From: Candidatus Saccharibacteria bacterium UBA1932 | GTDB lineage: Bacteria; Patescibacteriota; Saccharimonadia; Saccharimonadales; Saccharimonadaceae | Direction: 5' to 3' | Assembly (NCBI GenBank): GCA_002337095.1 | Contig: DDFI01000014.1 | Coordinates: 30,537-94,536 of the forward strand | DNA length: 64,000 bases | Shown: piece by piece, positions 8,820 to 18,296 of the stretch | How the letters are laid out: each line of letters opens with the position of its first letter | Numbering within the stretch: position 1 is the stretch's first letter | Translations under genes and position numbers: made by a program | The notes under the pieces: generated by a model | Databases searched by the model: none | Told to the model about the DNA's origin: nothing | What the model saw: only the letters and a program-made list of their open reading frames with translations

Positions 8820-10307
8820 ATGAAGGTGACTGCGCTATCGCTAGGTTCGATACTTCTTGCACTATGTGCATTAGTAGCCACGCCCGGCGCGCTACCTATT
8901 AGTCGCGCAGCAGGAGTATGTACACCCAGCCTTAGTATCGCCACCGCCGTAACCGGCAGCCAAACCCGCAGCAGCCTATCTGGATCGGCCACAATGTGCG
9001 CAGCAGGCGACACCGCTACCATCGGTATCCCTAGCCAGTTGAGCATCCCGAATGGTACCACTGTCAGTGGTGGGGCAGTTACAGGAATCGTCAGCGGTAA
9101 GACAATCATGCTCACCGTCGTATCGCCAGGCGCCATTAGTGGCGCAGTCAGCGGCCAAACCGCCGGCGCAACGCCCACCACCCTCACCTGGACACTCAAC
9201 GGCACGCCAATCGCTAATGATACCGTCAGTACTGTATCTGGTGGGCCAACCTGGTTTAGCAAATGGACCAAGGTCAACAGCGCCACCACCACGCTATCAG
9301 GTATCATCTCGCCCGTACTGCCACAAGACGGCATCCAATTTACTATGCACGACTCCCTGAGCGCCGGGCAAGCCTGCAAAGCGGTCAATATATTTGTATA
9401 TACAAACGGTGTCGGCGCGTGGGCGGGGCGAGGCCGCTGTAGCGCCGATGGCACCAGTGCCGAATCGGTGCCAGGCGATTTTCTGACCTGGAGCGCCGGT
9501 CGCCGCGACCCGCACGCTGGTTCGTACATCACCTGGCTGGTCGAGGCCACAATTACCGATCCCACCGTCGCCAACTACTCTGATCGCGCCACCATCACCT
9601 CGTCGTATTATCCTAGCGCTAGCGTGTCTGCAACTATCGCCGCCCCTGCAAAAAACACCGGCAACGCCGCTGCGCCTAGCCCTACCGCTGCCGCTAGCAA
9701 AAAGCCCAGCTTCAGCCTCGAAAACTACGACGACACATTGGCAAGCGGCGACCGCGATACCGCGCAAACCGCCAAATCGATGCCTCTGCACAGCGCTGCC
9801 ACCGTACATGTGCTGCTCACCAACACCGGCGATGAAGCCCTGCAATTCGAGTCGATCACCTCGACGCTCGCCAACACACGCGGCACGGTACTCGTCCCAG
9901 ATCTCGCATGCCAGCCCAGCAGCAAAACCGTCACCCTGGCGCCGCGCACTACATTTAGCTGCGATATCGCGCTCAGCTCGCCCGACGAAAGTGGTGAATT
10001 TGTAGTGCAATCAAGCGTCACCGCCCGCGGCGTCGATAGCGGCACGCTACTACGCGCTAGCGACGCCTGGTATATGCGCAGCGATCCGCTCGTTGGCACG
10101 CCACTCGGCGCCATACTGCCGCCCAGCATCAGCGATGCGCTCGCGACACAAAGCGCACCTAGCCTGCTACTGACCGTAATCGCCGGCCTGTGCACCAGTG
10201 GTGTCATCGCTGCACTCATCCTGCTGTGGTACTACCGCCGCCGGCACCCAAAACGCCCCATCCGCATCCAGCACGCCAGACACCGCCGCGGCCTGCGTAT
10301 CCGCTAG
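8820..10307 (+). CDS. Secreted, C-terminally anchored surface protein
   Basis: This 495-aa protein has a signal peptide (hydrophobic residues 8-25, Ala-rich cleavage region near 30), a long Ser/Thr/Ala-rich extracellular part of probable beta-sandwich modules, and near the C-terminus one membrane span (about 455-478) followed by a strongly basic tail (RRRHPKRPIR and onward). That is the topology of a wall or surface adhesin held by a C-terminal anchor. No LPxTG sorting motif is present. Four cysteines in the ectodomain may pair. No specific family is recognised. Confidence 0.75.
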   Translation: MKVTALSLGSILLALCALVATPGALPISRAAGVCTPSLSIATAVTGSQTRSSLSGSATMCAAGDTATIGIPSQLSIPNGTTVSGGAVTGIVSGKTIMLTVVSPGAISGAVSGQTAGATPTTLTWTLNGTPIANDTVSTVSGGPTWFSKWTKVNSATTTLSGIISPVLPQDGIQFTMHDSLSAGQACKAVNIFVYTNGVGAWAGRGRCSADGTSAESVPGDFLTWSAGRRDPHAGSYITWLVEATITDPTVANYSDRATITSSYYPSASVSATIAAPAKNTGNAAAPSPTAAASKKPSFSLENYDDTLASGDRDTAQTAKSMPLHSAATVHVLLTNTGDEALQFESITSTLANTRGTVLVPDLACQPSSKTVTLAPRTTFSCDIALSSPDESGEFVVQSSVTARGVDSGTLLRASDAWYMRSDPLVGTPLGAILPPSISDALATQSAPSLLLTVIAGLCTSGVIAALILLWYYRRRHPKRPIRIQHARHRRGLRIR

Positions 10308-10313
10308 CTATGC

Positions 10314-10319
10314 TATAAT
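10314..10319 (+). promoter_or_regulatory. -10 box of the 10330 gene
   Basis: TATAAT at 10314-10319, ten bases before the ATG and just behind the stop of the previous gene; no Shine-Dalgarno sequence intervenes. Confidence 0.6.
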
Positions 10320-10329
10320 GCGTGTATCT

Positions 10330-11031
10330 ATGACACGCCCCGTTATCGGTATTGTGCCGTCATTCGACGAAGCGACCCGGCTGACATTTACGCCGCGGGC
10401 GTTTTTCTTGCGGCGTGATTATACAAATATCATCCGCCGGGCAGGCGGCGAGCCGCTGATCATCACACCCGACATGTCCGACCACGCAGTGCTGCGGCTG
10501 TGCGATGGTATCGTGATTTCTGGCGGCGACGATATCGATCCCACGCACTACAACGAACCGCTGCTCGATGGCCTCGAGTCGTGGATCCACGAGCCAGACG
10601 AACGCTACGAGTGGCTTGCCCGGCTCATGCCGCTGCTCGATGCAAAGGGCACGCCGCTGCTCGGTATTTGCTATGGCATGCAATTCCTCAATGTTTACTA
10701 CGGTGGCAGCCTGTATCAAGATATCCCGACGCAGCTGCCAGGCGCGATCAATCACCGCCAGGTGATGCACGAGGTGACATTTGTGCACAACATGCTCGGT
10801 CAACGTGCCGGCGACACAGCTATGGTGAATTCGCGCCATCATCAGGCGATCAATCGGTTGGCCGATGGTTATACTGTCACCGCCAGTGCTAGCGACGGCA
10901 CGATTGAGGCCATCACAGGCCACAGCCATCGCTACGGGCTGCAGTGGCATGCCGAAGCCGATGATTCGGGCCACGGCCTGTATCGTGCATTTGTGGCACA
11001 GTGCTCGCGTGATATCATAGAAACATCGTGA
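10330..11031 (+). CDS. Gamma-glutamyl-gamma-aminobutyrate hydrolase-like class I amidotransferase (peptidase C26)
   Basis: The protein has 233 aa. The nucleophile elbow is GICYGMQ with Cys about residue 113, and the His-Glu pair is in QWHAEAD near residues 206-208, so the amidotransferase-type triad is complete. An N-terminal block GIVISGGDDIDP is typical of the PuuD/C26 group, which hydrolyses gamma-glutamyl bonds. The real substrate in this organism is unknown. I chose ATG 10330 over an upstream in-frame start because the family begins with a strand such as RPVIGI and a -10 box precedes it. The stop overlaps the GTG start of the next gene. Confidence 0.85.
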   Translation: MTRPVIGIVPSFDEATRLTFTPRAFFLRRDYTNIIRRAGGEPLIITPDMSDHAVLRLCDGIVISGGDDIDPTHYNEPLLDGLESWIHEPDERYEWLARLMPLLDAKGTPLLGICYGMQFLNVYYGGSLYQDIPTQLPGAINHRQVMHEVTFVHNMLGQRAGDTAMVNSRHHQAINRLADGYTVTASASDGTIEAITGHSHRYGLQWHAEADDSGHGLYRAFVAQCSRDIIETS

Positions 11032-11651
11032 GATTACGCATCCTTACCCTCAACAACTTAATTTTTGCATTTATTCTGCTGCTCTGCGCCGGGATTGCCG
11101 CCAGCGCCGTCACCACCACTGATCCGACGTGGGTCAAATGGCACTTTAGCCAGCTCGGCGAGGGTGGCACGCTATCGGCGCACATGTTCAACACCACCAT
11201 GATTGTGAGCGGGCTGATCCTATGGCTCTACGCTTCCCAGCTGCGATCGGCCATGATGCGGCAACTATCTCGGCACCAAGTAGCAGATTTTGTACACCTG
11301 TATCGGCTGATGTTTCGTTCACTCGGCGTAGCACTAGCAGGGGTCGGGCTAGTTGCCCGCGACCAACATCTTCTGTTGCACGATATCTTTGGCTACAGCG
11401 TCTTTACGCTGTGCGTACTGCTGGTATTTGGCTCGGCGTTGATTCCGCAATTTTTCCCGCGCGATCTACAGATGTACTCGGCAGGCGCCACCATTATTAC
11501 GGTGTTACTGTGGGCGATCCACGCTGGATTTCAGGGCAATATTGTTTCGATGACTCAGGTTGAAATCGTCGGTGCCACCGGCATGTTTATCTGGCTGTGG
11601 TTGTTTACGAGCCACATTACCAGCAACTCTTTACGAAACCCCGCCAACTAG
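11028..11651 (+). CDS. DUF998-like polytopic membrane protein
   Basis: This 207-aa protein starts at GTG 11028 inside the stop region of the previous gene (GTGA overlap), which suggests translational coupling. About six membrane spans can be seen. The segment HFSQLGEGGTLSAHMFN after the first span resembles the start of DUF998-type proteins. Function is unknown. Family assignment is from pattern memory only. Confidence 0.6.
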   Translation: MRLRILTLNNLIFAFILLLCAGIAASAVTTTDPTWVKWHFSQLGEGGTLSAHMFNTTMIVSGLILWLYASQLRSAMMRQLSRHQVADFVHLYRLMFRSLGVALAGVGLVARDQHLLLHDIFGYSVFTLCVLLVFGSALIPQFFPRDLQMYSAGATIITVLLWAIHAGFQGNIVSMTQVEIVGATGMFIWLWLFTSHITSNSLRNPAN

Positions 11652-11659
11652 TGTATAAT
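11631..11659 (+). promoter_or_regulatory. tuf promoter
   Basis: TTACGA 11631-11636, 17-base spacer, TATAAT 11654-11659, overlapping the end of the preceding gene. The resulting leader of about 105 bases contains complementary arms CGACGCG (11674-11680) and CGCGTCG (11727-11733), so the tuf mRNA probably begins with a stem-loop. Confidence 0.75.
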
Positions 11660-11772
11660 TGGTCGCATACGCGCGACGCGTTTTGGTCTGATGTTGTCCC
11701 TAGTGGACGACCCTAGTCCTAGAGCTCGCGTCGTGCCAAATAATACTAATTAGGTAAGGAGAACACTTACAA

Positions 11773-12957
<1,185 letters not shown>

Positions 12958-12978
12958 TCTCGGCCTACACCCATCGCA

Positions 12979-13006
12979 AATCCCCGGATCATTCCGGGGA
13001 TTTTTG
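12979..13006 (+). terminator. tuf terminator
   Basis: Inverted arms ATCCCCGG and CCGGGGAT with a 6-base loop, followed by a T run: a standard rho-independent terminator. Confidence 0.9.
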
Positions 13007-13022
13007 GTATGCACAGCACAAA

Positions 13023-13048
13023 CTATCCCCCAGAGTTCTGGGGGATAG
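13023..13048 (-). terminator. Hairpin behind the helicase gene
   Basis: Near-perfect palindrome with arms CTATCCCCCAGA and TCTGGGGGATAG, 24 bases beyond the minus-strand helicase stop. On the minus strand it is followed by a short T-rich tract (GTTTGTG), so it is a plausible but weak terminator. Confidence 0.6.
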
Positions 13049-13071
13049 ACAGCATGCCCAAGTAATTGTGG

Positions 13072-14442
13072 CTAGAAACCCTGGATCATACGCACCAGCC
13101 GATCCTCGGTCTCGACAGAGGTTGGCATGCGGCGACGTTTGGGCCGGGCGGCGGCGGAACGATTCGGTGCCTCGTTGCGGCCAGTACCGCGCGGGCTGCG
13201 CGATGGCCGGTTCGAACGATCATCACGTGCAGAACGCTCGCCGCGTGGCTCGCGGGGGACTGAATTGTTAGACCGCGAATCCATCACAAATGTCAATGCG
13301 ATGCCAGATTTGCCGGCGCGACCCGTTCGACCAATACGGTGAACGTAATCTTCGTACTGGTGCGGCGGATCAAAATTGATGACGTGCGACACATCAGGAA
13401 TATCAAGCCCGCGCGCCGCCACGTCGGTGGCCACCAAAATATTCAGCCGACCCGTTTTGAAATCACGCAGTGCACGCTCGCGCTGCGCCTGGCTTTTGTT
13501 GCCGTGGATGGCAGCCGCTGGGAAATTATCCTTGGTCAGGCGATCGGCCAAACGCTGCGCACCGTATTTGGTCTCGCAGAACACAATCACACGCTCGTAG
13601 CCCGGCTTGCCGAGGTGCTCGAGCAGTAGGTCAATCTTGTGCATTTTGTCGCGCGCATGCACGACATCTTGCTCGATATGATCATTTGTCTCGCTACGCA
13701 CCACCGACACCAGCTCGGGATTTGTCATAAATTCCTGCACAATGGTCTGCACATCAGGGGTCATGGTGGCGCTAAAACAAAATGTCTGGCGCTCGCGCGG
13801 TAGCTCGGCCTCGATGGTACGAATATCGCGCACAAAGCCCATATCGCACATGCGATCGGCCTCGTCCAGCACAAACGTCGTAGCCATGCCAAGGCGCAGC
13901 ACGCGGCGATCGATCAAATCCTTGACCCGACCGGGCGTACCAATCACGATATGCGCACCGCGGCGGACTTGCTGTATCTGGCGATTGATATTAACACCGC
14001 CCACCACCAGCACCGAGTAAAGCTTATGACCAGCCGCGAAGCGTTTGAATTCCTCGTCGATCTGCTGCGCCAGCTCTCGCGTCGGTGCCAGCACTAGAAC
14101 GCTGGTCATATGGCGATCGGTCAGGAGCTTTTCGATAATCGGCAGCAAAAATGCAGCGGTTTTGCCGGTGCCGGTATTGGCAAGGCCAATCACATCGCGA
14201 CCAGCCAGGCCCAGCGGAATCGTCTGATCCTGGATAGGCGAGGGCGAAGTGTAGCCAATGTGGTCGAGCATCGCAACCGTGCGCGCGTGCAGCCCAAAAT
14301 CATGAAAGGTGTGCGTCGGCACATAGGGCGTCTCGTCGGCGGGGGCGATGGCTTTGTTGATAAAACGGCTGGCGTTAATCGCTGCCGGTTGTTTGCGGGC
14401 ACGGCCAGGACGACCTGACCCGCGCGGGGCACGTAAGTACAT
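13072..14442 (-). CDS. DEAD-box ATP-dependent RNA helicase
   Basis: The protein has 456 aa from ATG 14442, chosen because AAAGG lies upstream; the longer frame has no family match at its N-terminus. Superfamily 2 helicase motifs are complete: Q-motif region SPIQDQTIPL, motif I ANTGTGKT (about 88-95), PTRELAQQ, TPGR, DEAD (193-196), SAT (224-226), and in the second domain ATDVAARGLDIP and HRIGRTGRAG. The last ~70 residues are a basic Arg/Ser/Pro-rich tail, typical of RhlE-type RNA helicases and useful for RNA binding. It probably acts in ribosome assembly or RNA remodelling, consistent with its place between tuf and rpsJ. Confidence 0.93.
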   Translation of the reverse strand: MYLRAPRGSGRPGRARKQPAAINASRFINKAIAPADETPYVPTHTFHDFGLHARTVAMLDHIGYTSPSPIQDQTIPLGLAGRDVIGLANTGTGKTAAFLLPIIEKLLTDRHMTSVLVLAPTRELAQQIDEEFKRFAAGHKLYSVLVVGGVNINRQIQQVRRGAHIVIGTPGRVKDLIDRRVLRLGMATTFVLDEADRMCDMGFVRDIRTIEAELPRERQTFCFSATMTPDVQTIVQEFMTNPELVSVVRSETNDHIEQDVVHARDKMHKIDLLLEHLGKPGYERVIVFCETKYGAQRLADRLTKDNFPAAAIHGNKSQAQRERALRDFKTGRLNILVATDVAARGLDIPDVSHVINFDPPHQYEDYVHRIGRTGRAGKSGIALTFVMDSRSNNSVPREPRGERSARDDRSNRPSRSPRGTGRNEAPNRSAAARPKRRRMPTSVETEDRLVRMIQGF

Positions 14443-14543
14443 AAAAATAGAACCTTTCTTGTACGTTAGTGATGAACGACAAGAATTAATTCTATAGAGA
14501 CTAATACGAGTATTCATCCAGTAGGACTTTGCTACTAACCTCC

Positions 14544-14572
14544 ATTATAGCACAAATAGTACCAAAACACAA
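14544..14572 (-). promoter_or_regulatory. Helicase promoter
   Basis: Read on the minus strand: TTGTGT, 17-base spacer, TATAAT (plus-strand 14544-14549). The transcript would have a leader of about 95 bases, long for this genome, which leaves room for leader-based (for example cold-type) control. Confidence 0.6.
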
Positions 14573-14576
14573 GCAT

Positions 14577-14993
14577 CTAGCTCATGGTTGGGTCGGCGGC
14601 GGTGCTGGTTTCGCGGTAAAAGCCCTCCCAAAGATCGAGCGACACCTCTGCCGGCCCGTCCCAATCGACTGGCGGGTGCCAACGCAGCGCCTGCAAATCG
14701 TGGTCCCAGGCCACCCGCACCGCCGGCACAAAGCGCGAAACACGCGGCCAGGTGCGCGACTCGAGCGCCGCGATGACATACTGGCGCACATCAGCCTCGA
14801 GCCGCAGTATGCCCAGATCTGCCATGATTAGTTCGCCGTACGGCAGCGGCTCGCCGGCACGCAGCACCGCAACAGATTGGCACCAAATACCCAGCACCAT
14901 CTCGTCGATGGCAGTAATACGCGCTTCGTACGATGCAGATTGCGGGGGGGTCGTTCCATGATTTGTAGCCATCATACCACAAGAGCCTGACAT
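14577..14993 (-). CDS. Hypothetical protein
   Basis: This 138-aa soluble protein belongs to no family I recognise. It is acidic to neutral with a Trp-rich second half. Two starts are possible: ATG 14993, just behind a GC-rich hairpin, or ATG 14975, which yields an N-terminus without the short Cys-containing extension. The stop lies just upstream of the helicase promoter on the same strand. No membrane spans or signal peptide are visible. Confidence 0.6.
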   Translation of the reverse strand: MSGSCGMMATNHGTTPPQSASYEARITAIDEMVLGIWCQSVAVLRAGEPLPYGELIMADLGILRLEADVRQYVIAALESRTWPRVSRFVPAVRVAWDHDLQALRWHPPVDWDGPAEVSLDLWEGFYRETSTAADPTMS

Positions 14994-15001
14994 GCGAAAC
15001 C

Positions 15002-15062
15002 CGCCCCATGATACCCCGGCTGGGGCCGTAGGTTGGGCCTCGCAAGACAGGGAAGGGGCGGG
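15002..15062. other. GC-rich stem-loop element
   Basis: Outer arms CCCGCCCC (about 15002-15009) and GGGGCGGG (about 15055-15062) enclose an inner hairpin CCCC-GGCT-GGGG and a second stem region. It could be a leader structure for the minus-strand 138-aa gene, or a small RNA or terminator. I could not match it to a known RNA family; it lacks the conserved SRP loop sequence. Confidence 0.5.
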
Positions 15063-15223
15063 AAGGATACTAGCGCGGCGTGTCGTTTTTAACGATCACC
15101 GACAGCCGGTAGAGATTAACGCCTGCGAAATACGTCACTTCAACCCGTGGTGATCGACGGGCCAGGGATTATAATTACGTTGTAGCATATTTTGTGTTAA
15201 TAGTCCAATATGATCGTGGCGGC

Positions 15224-15252
15224 TTTACAGCGGCGGGATTTTGCGGTATAGT
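15224..15252 (+). promoter_or_regulatory. rpsJ promoter
   Basis: TTTACA 15224-15229, 17-base spacer, TATAGT 15247-15252. The leader is about 90 bases. A further TATAAT at 15170-15175 lacks a good -35 partner. Nothing else is seen in the 14,994-15,349 gap apart from the GC-rich stem-loop. Confidence 0.65.
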
Positions 15253-15349
15253 AGCAAAGAATATCAAGCTAAGTATCGCGATAACTCGGTCAGACTGAAT
15301 AACCCAGATTCGAGCAGAGGTTACGCGATTGCACATAAGGAGAACGCCC

Positions 15350-15682
15350 GTGGCAAAAGCTACCGAGCAAGCACCAGAAGGCCTGCGTATTCGCATTCGC
15401 CTCAAAGCCTACGATCACAAGGTGATCGACCAATCAGCTAAGCAAATTATCGACACCGCGCTGCGCACCGGCGCCAGTGTTGCTGGCCCCGTGCCACTGC
15501 CAACCCGGCGCAGCACGTACACTGTGGTCAAAAGCCCGCACGTCTACAAGATGGGCGGTGAAGCCTACGAAATGCGCGTGCACAAGCGCCTGATCGACAT
15601 CACCAACGCCACGCCAAAAACCATCGACAGCCTGCAAAACCTGTCGCTGCCCGCTGGCGTCGACGCCGAAATCCGCATGTAG
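15350..15682 (+). CDS. rpsJ: 30S ribosomal protein S10
   Basis: The protein has 110 aa from GTG 15350, chosen because AAGGAG precedes it and S10 usually starts a few residues before [10 protein letters not shown]. Typical S10 features are present: VAGPVPLPT, the KSPHVYK loop and the DAEI end. S10 is a small-subunit head protein. In most bacteria rpsJ is the first gene of the operon containing rplC; here it is separated from rplC by 2.6 kb with a membrane protein and a polysaccharide deacetylase between, and has its own promoter and terminator. Confidence 0.96.
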   Translation: MAKATEQAPEGLRIRIRLKAYDHKVIDQSAKQIIDTALRTGASVAGPVPLPTRRSTYTVVKSPHVYKMGGEAYEMRVHKRLIDITNATPKTIDSLQNLSLPAGVDAEIRM

Positions 15683-15711
15683 TCATCCCAAAACCGCCAT
15701 ATTGCGCCAAA

Positions 15712-15740
15712 ACAGAAGCCATCTCAGGCTTCTGTTTTAC
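15712..15740 (+). terminator. rpsJ terminator
   Basis: Arms ACAGAAGCC and GGCTTCTGT with a 6-base loop, then TTTTA. It ends the rpsJ transcript as a single-gene unit. Confidence 0.88.
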
Positions 15741-15801
15741 TATATGATGGATGCGACAGCGCAAGGGTGCGCGCAGGGGCGTGTGGTACAATAAAAGGGT
15801 T

Positions 15802-16080
15802 ATGCCTAGAAAACAAAAACGGGGTTCGCAGCGCGAGTCTGACGGCCAATATCTGCTGAAGCTTGTGCTGATGCTGATCCTTGGCTCGGTGTGGCTGCGC
15901 TGGCATCAGGGGCTGCTTGTCAACGGCGCAATGCTACCGCCGCTGCCGATCGGCATGGCGCTGGGGCTAGTGATGGTGCACCAGTTTGAGCATTACGCGA
16001 TGGACCGCAAGATATGGTTTGTGGTGCTGATCATCACGGCGATTATCAGCTATTTCCTGCCATCTGGTATTATGATATAG
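15802..16080 (+). CDS. Small three-span membrane protein
   Basis: This 92-aa protein starts at ATG 15802; TACAAT at 15787-15792 gives a near-leaderless transcript. A basic, polar N-terminus (MPRKQKRGSQR) is followed by about three hydrophobic spans (20-38, 45-60, 70-88). No family is recognised. Its stop is one base before the start of the polysaccharide deacetylase gene, so the two are probably co-transcribed and may work together at the membrane. Confidence 0.7.
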   Translation: MPRKQKRGSQRESDGQYLLKLVLMLILGSVWLRWHQGLLVNGAMLPPLPIGMALGLVMVHQFEHYAMDRKIWFVVLIITAIISYFLPSGIMI

Positions 16081-16081
16081 C

Positions 16082-17524
16082 ATGAAACACGCACCACGAC
16101 GCCACCACCGGTATCATTTTCATCTGCGGCTTATCACTGCAGTGTTTTTGCTGGTGGTCGCCGGCACAATTGCGGCGCTGTCGATCTACTATGTCAACGA
16201 CCGCCCGGGCGCCCGTATTGGCCCTACTACTTATCGGCGCGGCACTAGCTACGATGGTATTTCGTCGCGCAGCAGCGATGTGTTTGACCGTGGCGTGCAC
16301 TATGTCATCGAATACCCAGTGACCGGCGTATCAACAATCGACAGCACCGTCGCCAGCTATATCGACCAACTGCGTGGCAGCATGGCGGTGCCAGCCGATG
16401 ACCCTTACTTAGGTGGCGACACTGGTGAATTTAATGCCAGCTACCTGGTGCGATCGGCCAATCGCGATTATATCTCGATTGTGGCGCAGGTCAATATCAC
16501 GTATCCGATGGACGTTGGCGTGCACGATGCCGCCTATTGGACGTTCGACCGCCACACCGGCCAGGTGATTAGCCTCGAGCAGCTATTTGGTGATCGCGCG
16601 GCCGACGGCGTGGCGCGCGCCGTGCTCTACATTCGCCAAGCCCTAGGCGAGCAGGCCGCCAAGCGTCACGAACGCGTCGACGACGCCTATCTCGAGCGCG
16701 TCGTCACCGCTGATACAATCAGGGATTTCCTGGTGCGCGATCGCTCTACTATCGAGTTTGATTTTGGCCAAGGCACGGTGGCACCAGAATCGGCCGGGCC
16801 GGTGACGGTGGCGTTATCGATCGACCGCCTGCAATTATTCTTGCAAAACGACCAAGCCCGCCGGCTGCTAGAGGTGGCAAATGTTACTACTGCACGCTCC
16901 ACGGGCAGCGAAGTTACCACCGAGTGCAGCCGCATCAAGTGCATCGCGCTGACATTCGATGACGGACCGGGCGCCGAAACCGGGCGGCTGCTCGACATTC
17001 TAAAGGCCAAGCGTGCCCACGCTAGCTTTTTTGTGATCGGCGGGGGCGTGCGTCGCAATGCCGCGCTGGTCAAACGCGAGGTGACCGAGGGCCACACCGT
17101 CGGCAATCACACCATGACCCACCCCTCGCTCACACTCGTAACCGACAGCGTGCTGCGTAGCGAAATCGCCACCACCAATAGCCTGATTAGCCAGATAACC
17201 GGCGTCCGGCCGCATTTCGTGCGGCCGCCAAACGGCGCGGTGAACGCCCATGTGGCCAGCCTATTTGGCGAGGAAGGCATGGCCGGTGTGCTGTGGTCGA
17301 TCGACACCCGCGACTGGGCCGATCATAGTAGCGATATCATCTATAACCGCGTCATTGCCGGCGCGCGGCCTGGTGCAATTGTGGTGCTGCACGACATCCA
17401 CCCCACCAGTGTTAATGCCGTGCCGCGCATTATCGACAAGCTGCAGGCGCAGGGCTATCGTTTTGTGTCGCTCGACGAAATGCTGGGCAATGTGCCTGCT
17501 GGCAAGATCTATTCGAGCCTCTAA
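16082..17524 (+). CDS. Membrane-anchored polysaccharide (peptidoglycan GlcNAc) deacetylase
   Basis: The protein has 480 aa: a basic N-terminus, one membrane span (about 15-37), a DUF3298/RsiV-like domain (about 70-270), then a NodB domain. NodB motifs are intact: TFDDGP (about 290-295) with the base and metal-binding Asp residues, HTMTH (342-346) metal ligands, RPPNG, DTRDW and VLHD. The combination is typical of extracellular deacetylases that remove acetyl groups from peptidoglycan GlcNAc or a related polymer, often to resist lysozyme. It starts one base after the stop of the small membrane protein. Confidence 0.92.
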   Translation: MKHAPRRHHRYHFHLRLITAVFLLVVAGTIAALSIYYVNDRPGARIGPTTYRRGTSYDGISSRSSDVFDRGVHYVIEYPVTGVSTIDSTVASYIDQLRGSMAVPADDPYLGGDTGEFNASYLVRSANRDYISIVAQVNITYPMDVGVHDAAYWTFDRHTGQVISLEQLFGDRAADGVARAVLYIRQALGEQAAKRHERVDDAYLERVVTADTIRDFLVRDRSTIEFDFGQGTVAPESAGPVTVALSIDRLQLFLQNDQARRLLEVANVTTARSTGSEVTTECSRIKCIALTFDDGPGAETGRLLDILKAKRAHASFFVIGGGVRRNAALVKREVTEGHTVGNHTMTHPSLTLVTDSVLRSEIATTNSLISQITGVRPHFVRPPNGAVNAHVASLFGEEGMAGVLWSIDTRDWADHSSDIIYNRVIAGARPGAIVVLHDIHPTSVNAVPRIIDKLQAQGYRFVSLDEMLGNVPAGKIYSSL

Positions 17525-17545
17525 ATTATTACTGATCTAAAAAAG

Positions 17546-17605
17546 CGAAATGCCCGCCGCCTTGCGGGCAGGATAGGGGTCGACAGTGTCGATCCTATCC
17601 CGCCA
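17546..17605 (-). terminator. Double hairpin behind the 17,622-17,966 gene
   Basis: Two adjacent stem-loops: one with arms GATAGG-GTCGAC / GTCGA-CCTATC (about 17572-17601) and one with arms TGCCCGC and GCGGGCA (about 17549-17569). On the minus strand the second is followed a few bases later by a T run (GCTTTTTT), so it is a plausible terminator for the minus-strand gene and may also act against the converging deacetylase gene. Confidence 0.6.
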
Positions 17606-17621
17606 CGCATAGGCCACGGGC

Positions 17622-17966
17622 TCAGGGGCGGTCGGACACGCGGCGCGCGACGACGCGTAGGAATTTATTGATACGGTCGCTAAAGACCGCCTCGTAGAGC
17701 TCCTCGGCTTTGCAGCCGAATGCGACCCTTAGCGCAAAATGTAGCGAGCAGTCGCCCTCGGGCAGCGGCTCTCCGGGCTCCACGACAATGGTCAAGACGC
17801 TGTCATCAGCGATGATCAAAATCTCCTGTTGCCCGCCCGACATAGGGTTGACATGGCACTGCGTCACCTGATTTACCAGGCGACGCGCGCCCCACATCAT
17901 CGCACCGCCAAGCGGCATTGCGATGATAGCGGCCGTGGCAGCCTTTTGCCTGTTTGACATCGACAT
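17622..17966 (-). CDS. Hypothetical protein with one N-terminal membrane span
   Basis: This 114-aa protein starts at ATG 17966 behind GGAGA. Residues 9-25 form one hydrophobic span; the rest is a small domain with three cysteines (QCHV, DCSL, GCKA). I do not recognise it. It lies alone on the minus strand between the deacetylase gene and the r-protein operon promoter. Confidence 0.6.
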   Translation of the reverse strand: MSMSNRQKAATAAIIAMPLGGAMMWGARRLVNQVTQCHVNPMSGGQQEILIIADDSVLTIVVEPGEPLPEGDCSLHFALRVAFGCKAEELYEAVFSDRINKFLRVVARRVSDRP

Positions 17967-18157
17967 GTGCGTCTCCGTTCTCTGGGGAGTGTATAGCTGG
18001 GTGCTATCTCGACTAAAATATCACATCTACCGGCAATAAAAAAGCCCCTCGCGGGGAGGAGGCGAAATGCCGGTGATGGTCATATTTTTATATTATAGCA
18101 AATTCATGATTATTTGTCAATGACTCGCTGCGCGGCGTATTTCCCCTGGTAAAACCC

Positions 18158-18187
18158 TTGACTACGACCGGTGTTTCGTGCTATGAT
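18158..18187 (+). promoter_or_regulatory. Promoter of the rplC-rplO ribosomal operon
   Basis: TTGACT 18158-18163, 18-base spacer, TATGAT 18182-18187. The leader to rplC is about 105 bases. The stretch 17,967-18,157 also holds a GC-rich hairpin (GCCCCTCGCGGGG, about 18042-18054) and an AT-rich tract, but no gene. Confidence 0.7.
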
Positions 18188-18296
18188 AGCTCGGTAACTT
18201 ATTACGTAATAACAACTTGTCCCAGCGTGAATCGGTAAGTCGCATGCGAGCGATACTGCCAGTCACCGGGGATTTTAAATGGGAGCAAAGAGGGCT

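Noticed and set aside
15002..15062. 4.5S SRP RNA
   Set aside because: Hairpin shape is suggestive, but the conserved apical loop and asymmetric loop sequences are absent on both strands.
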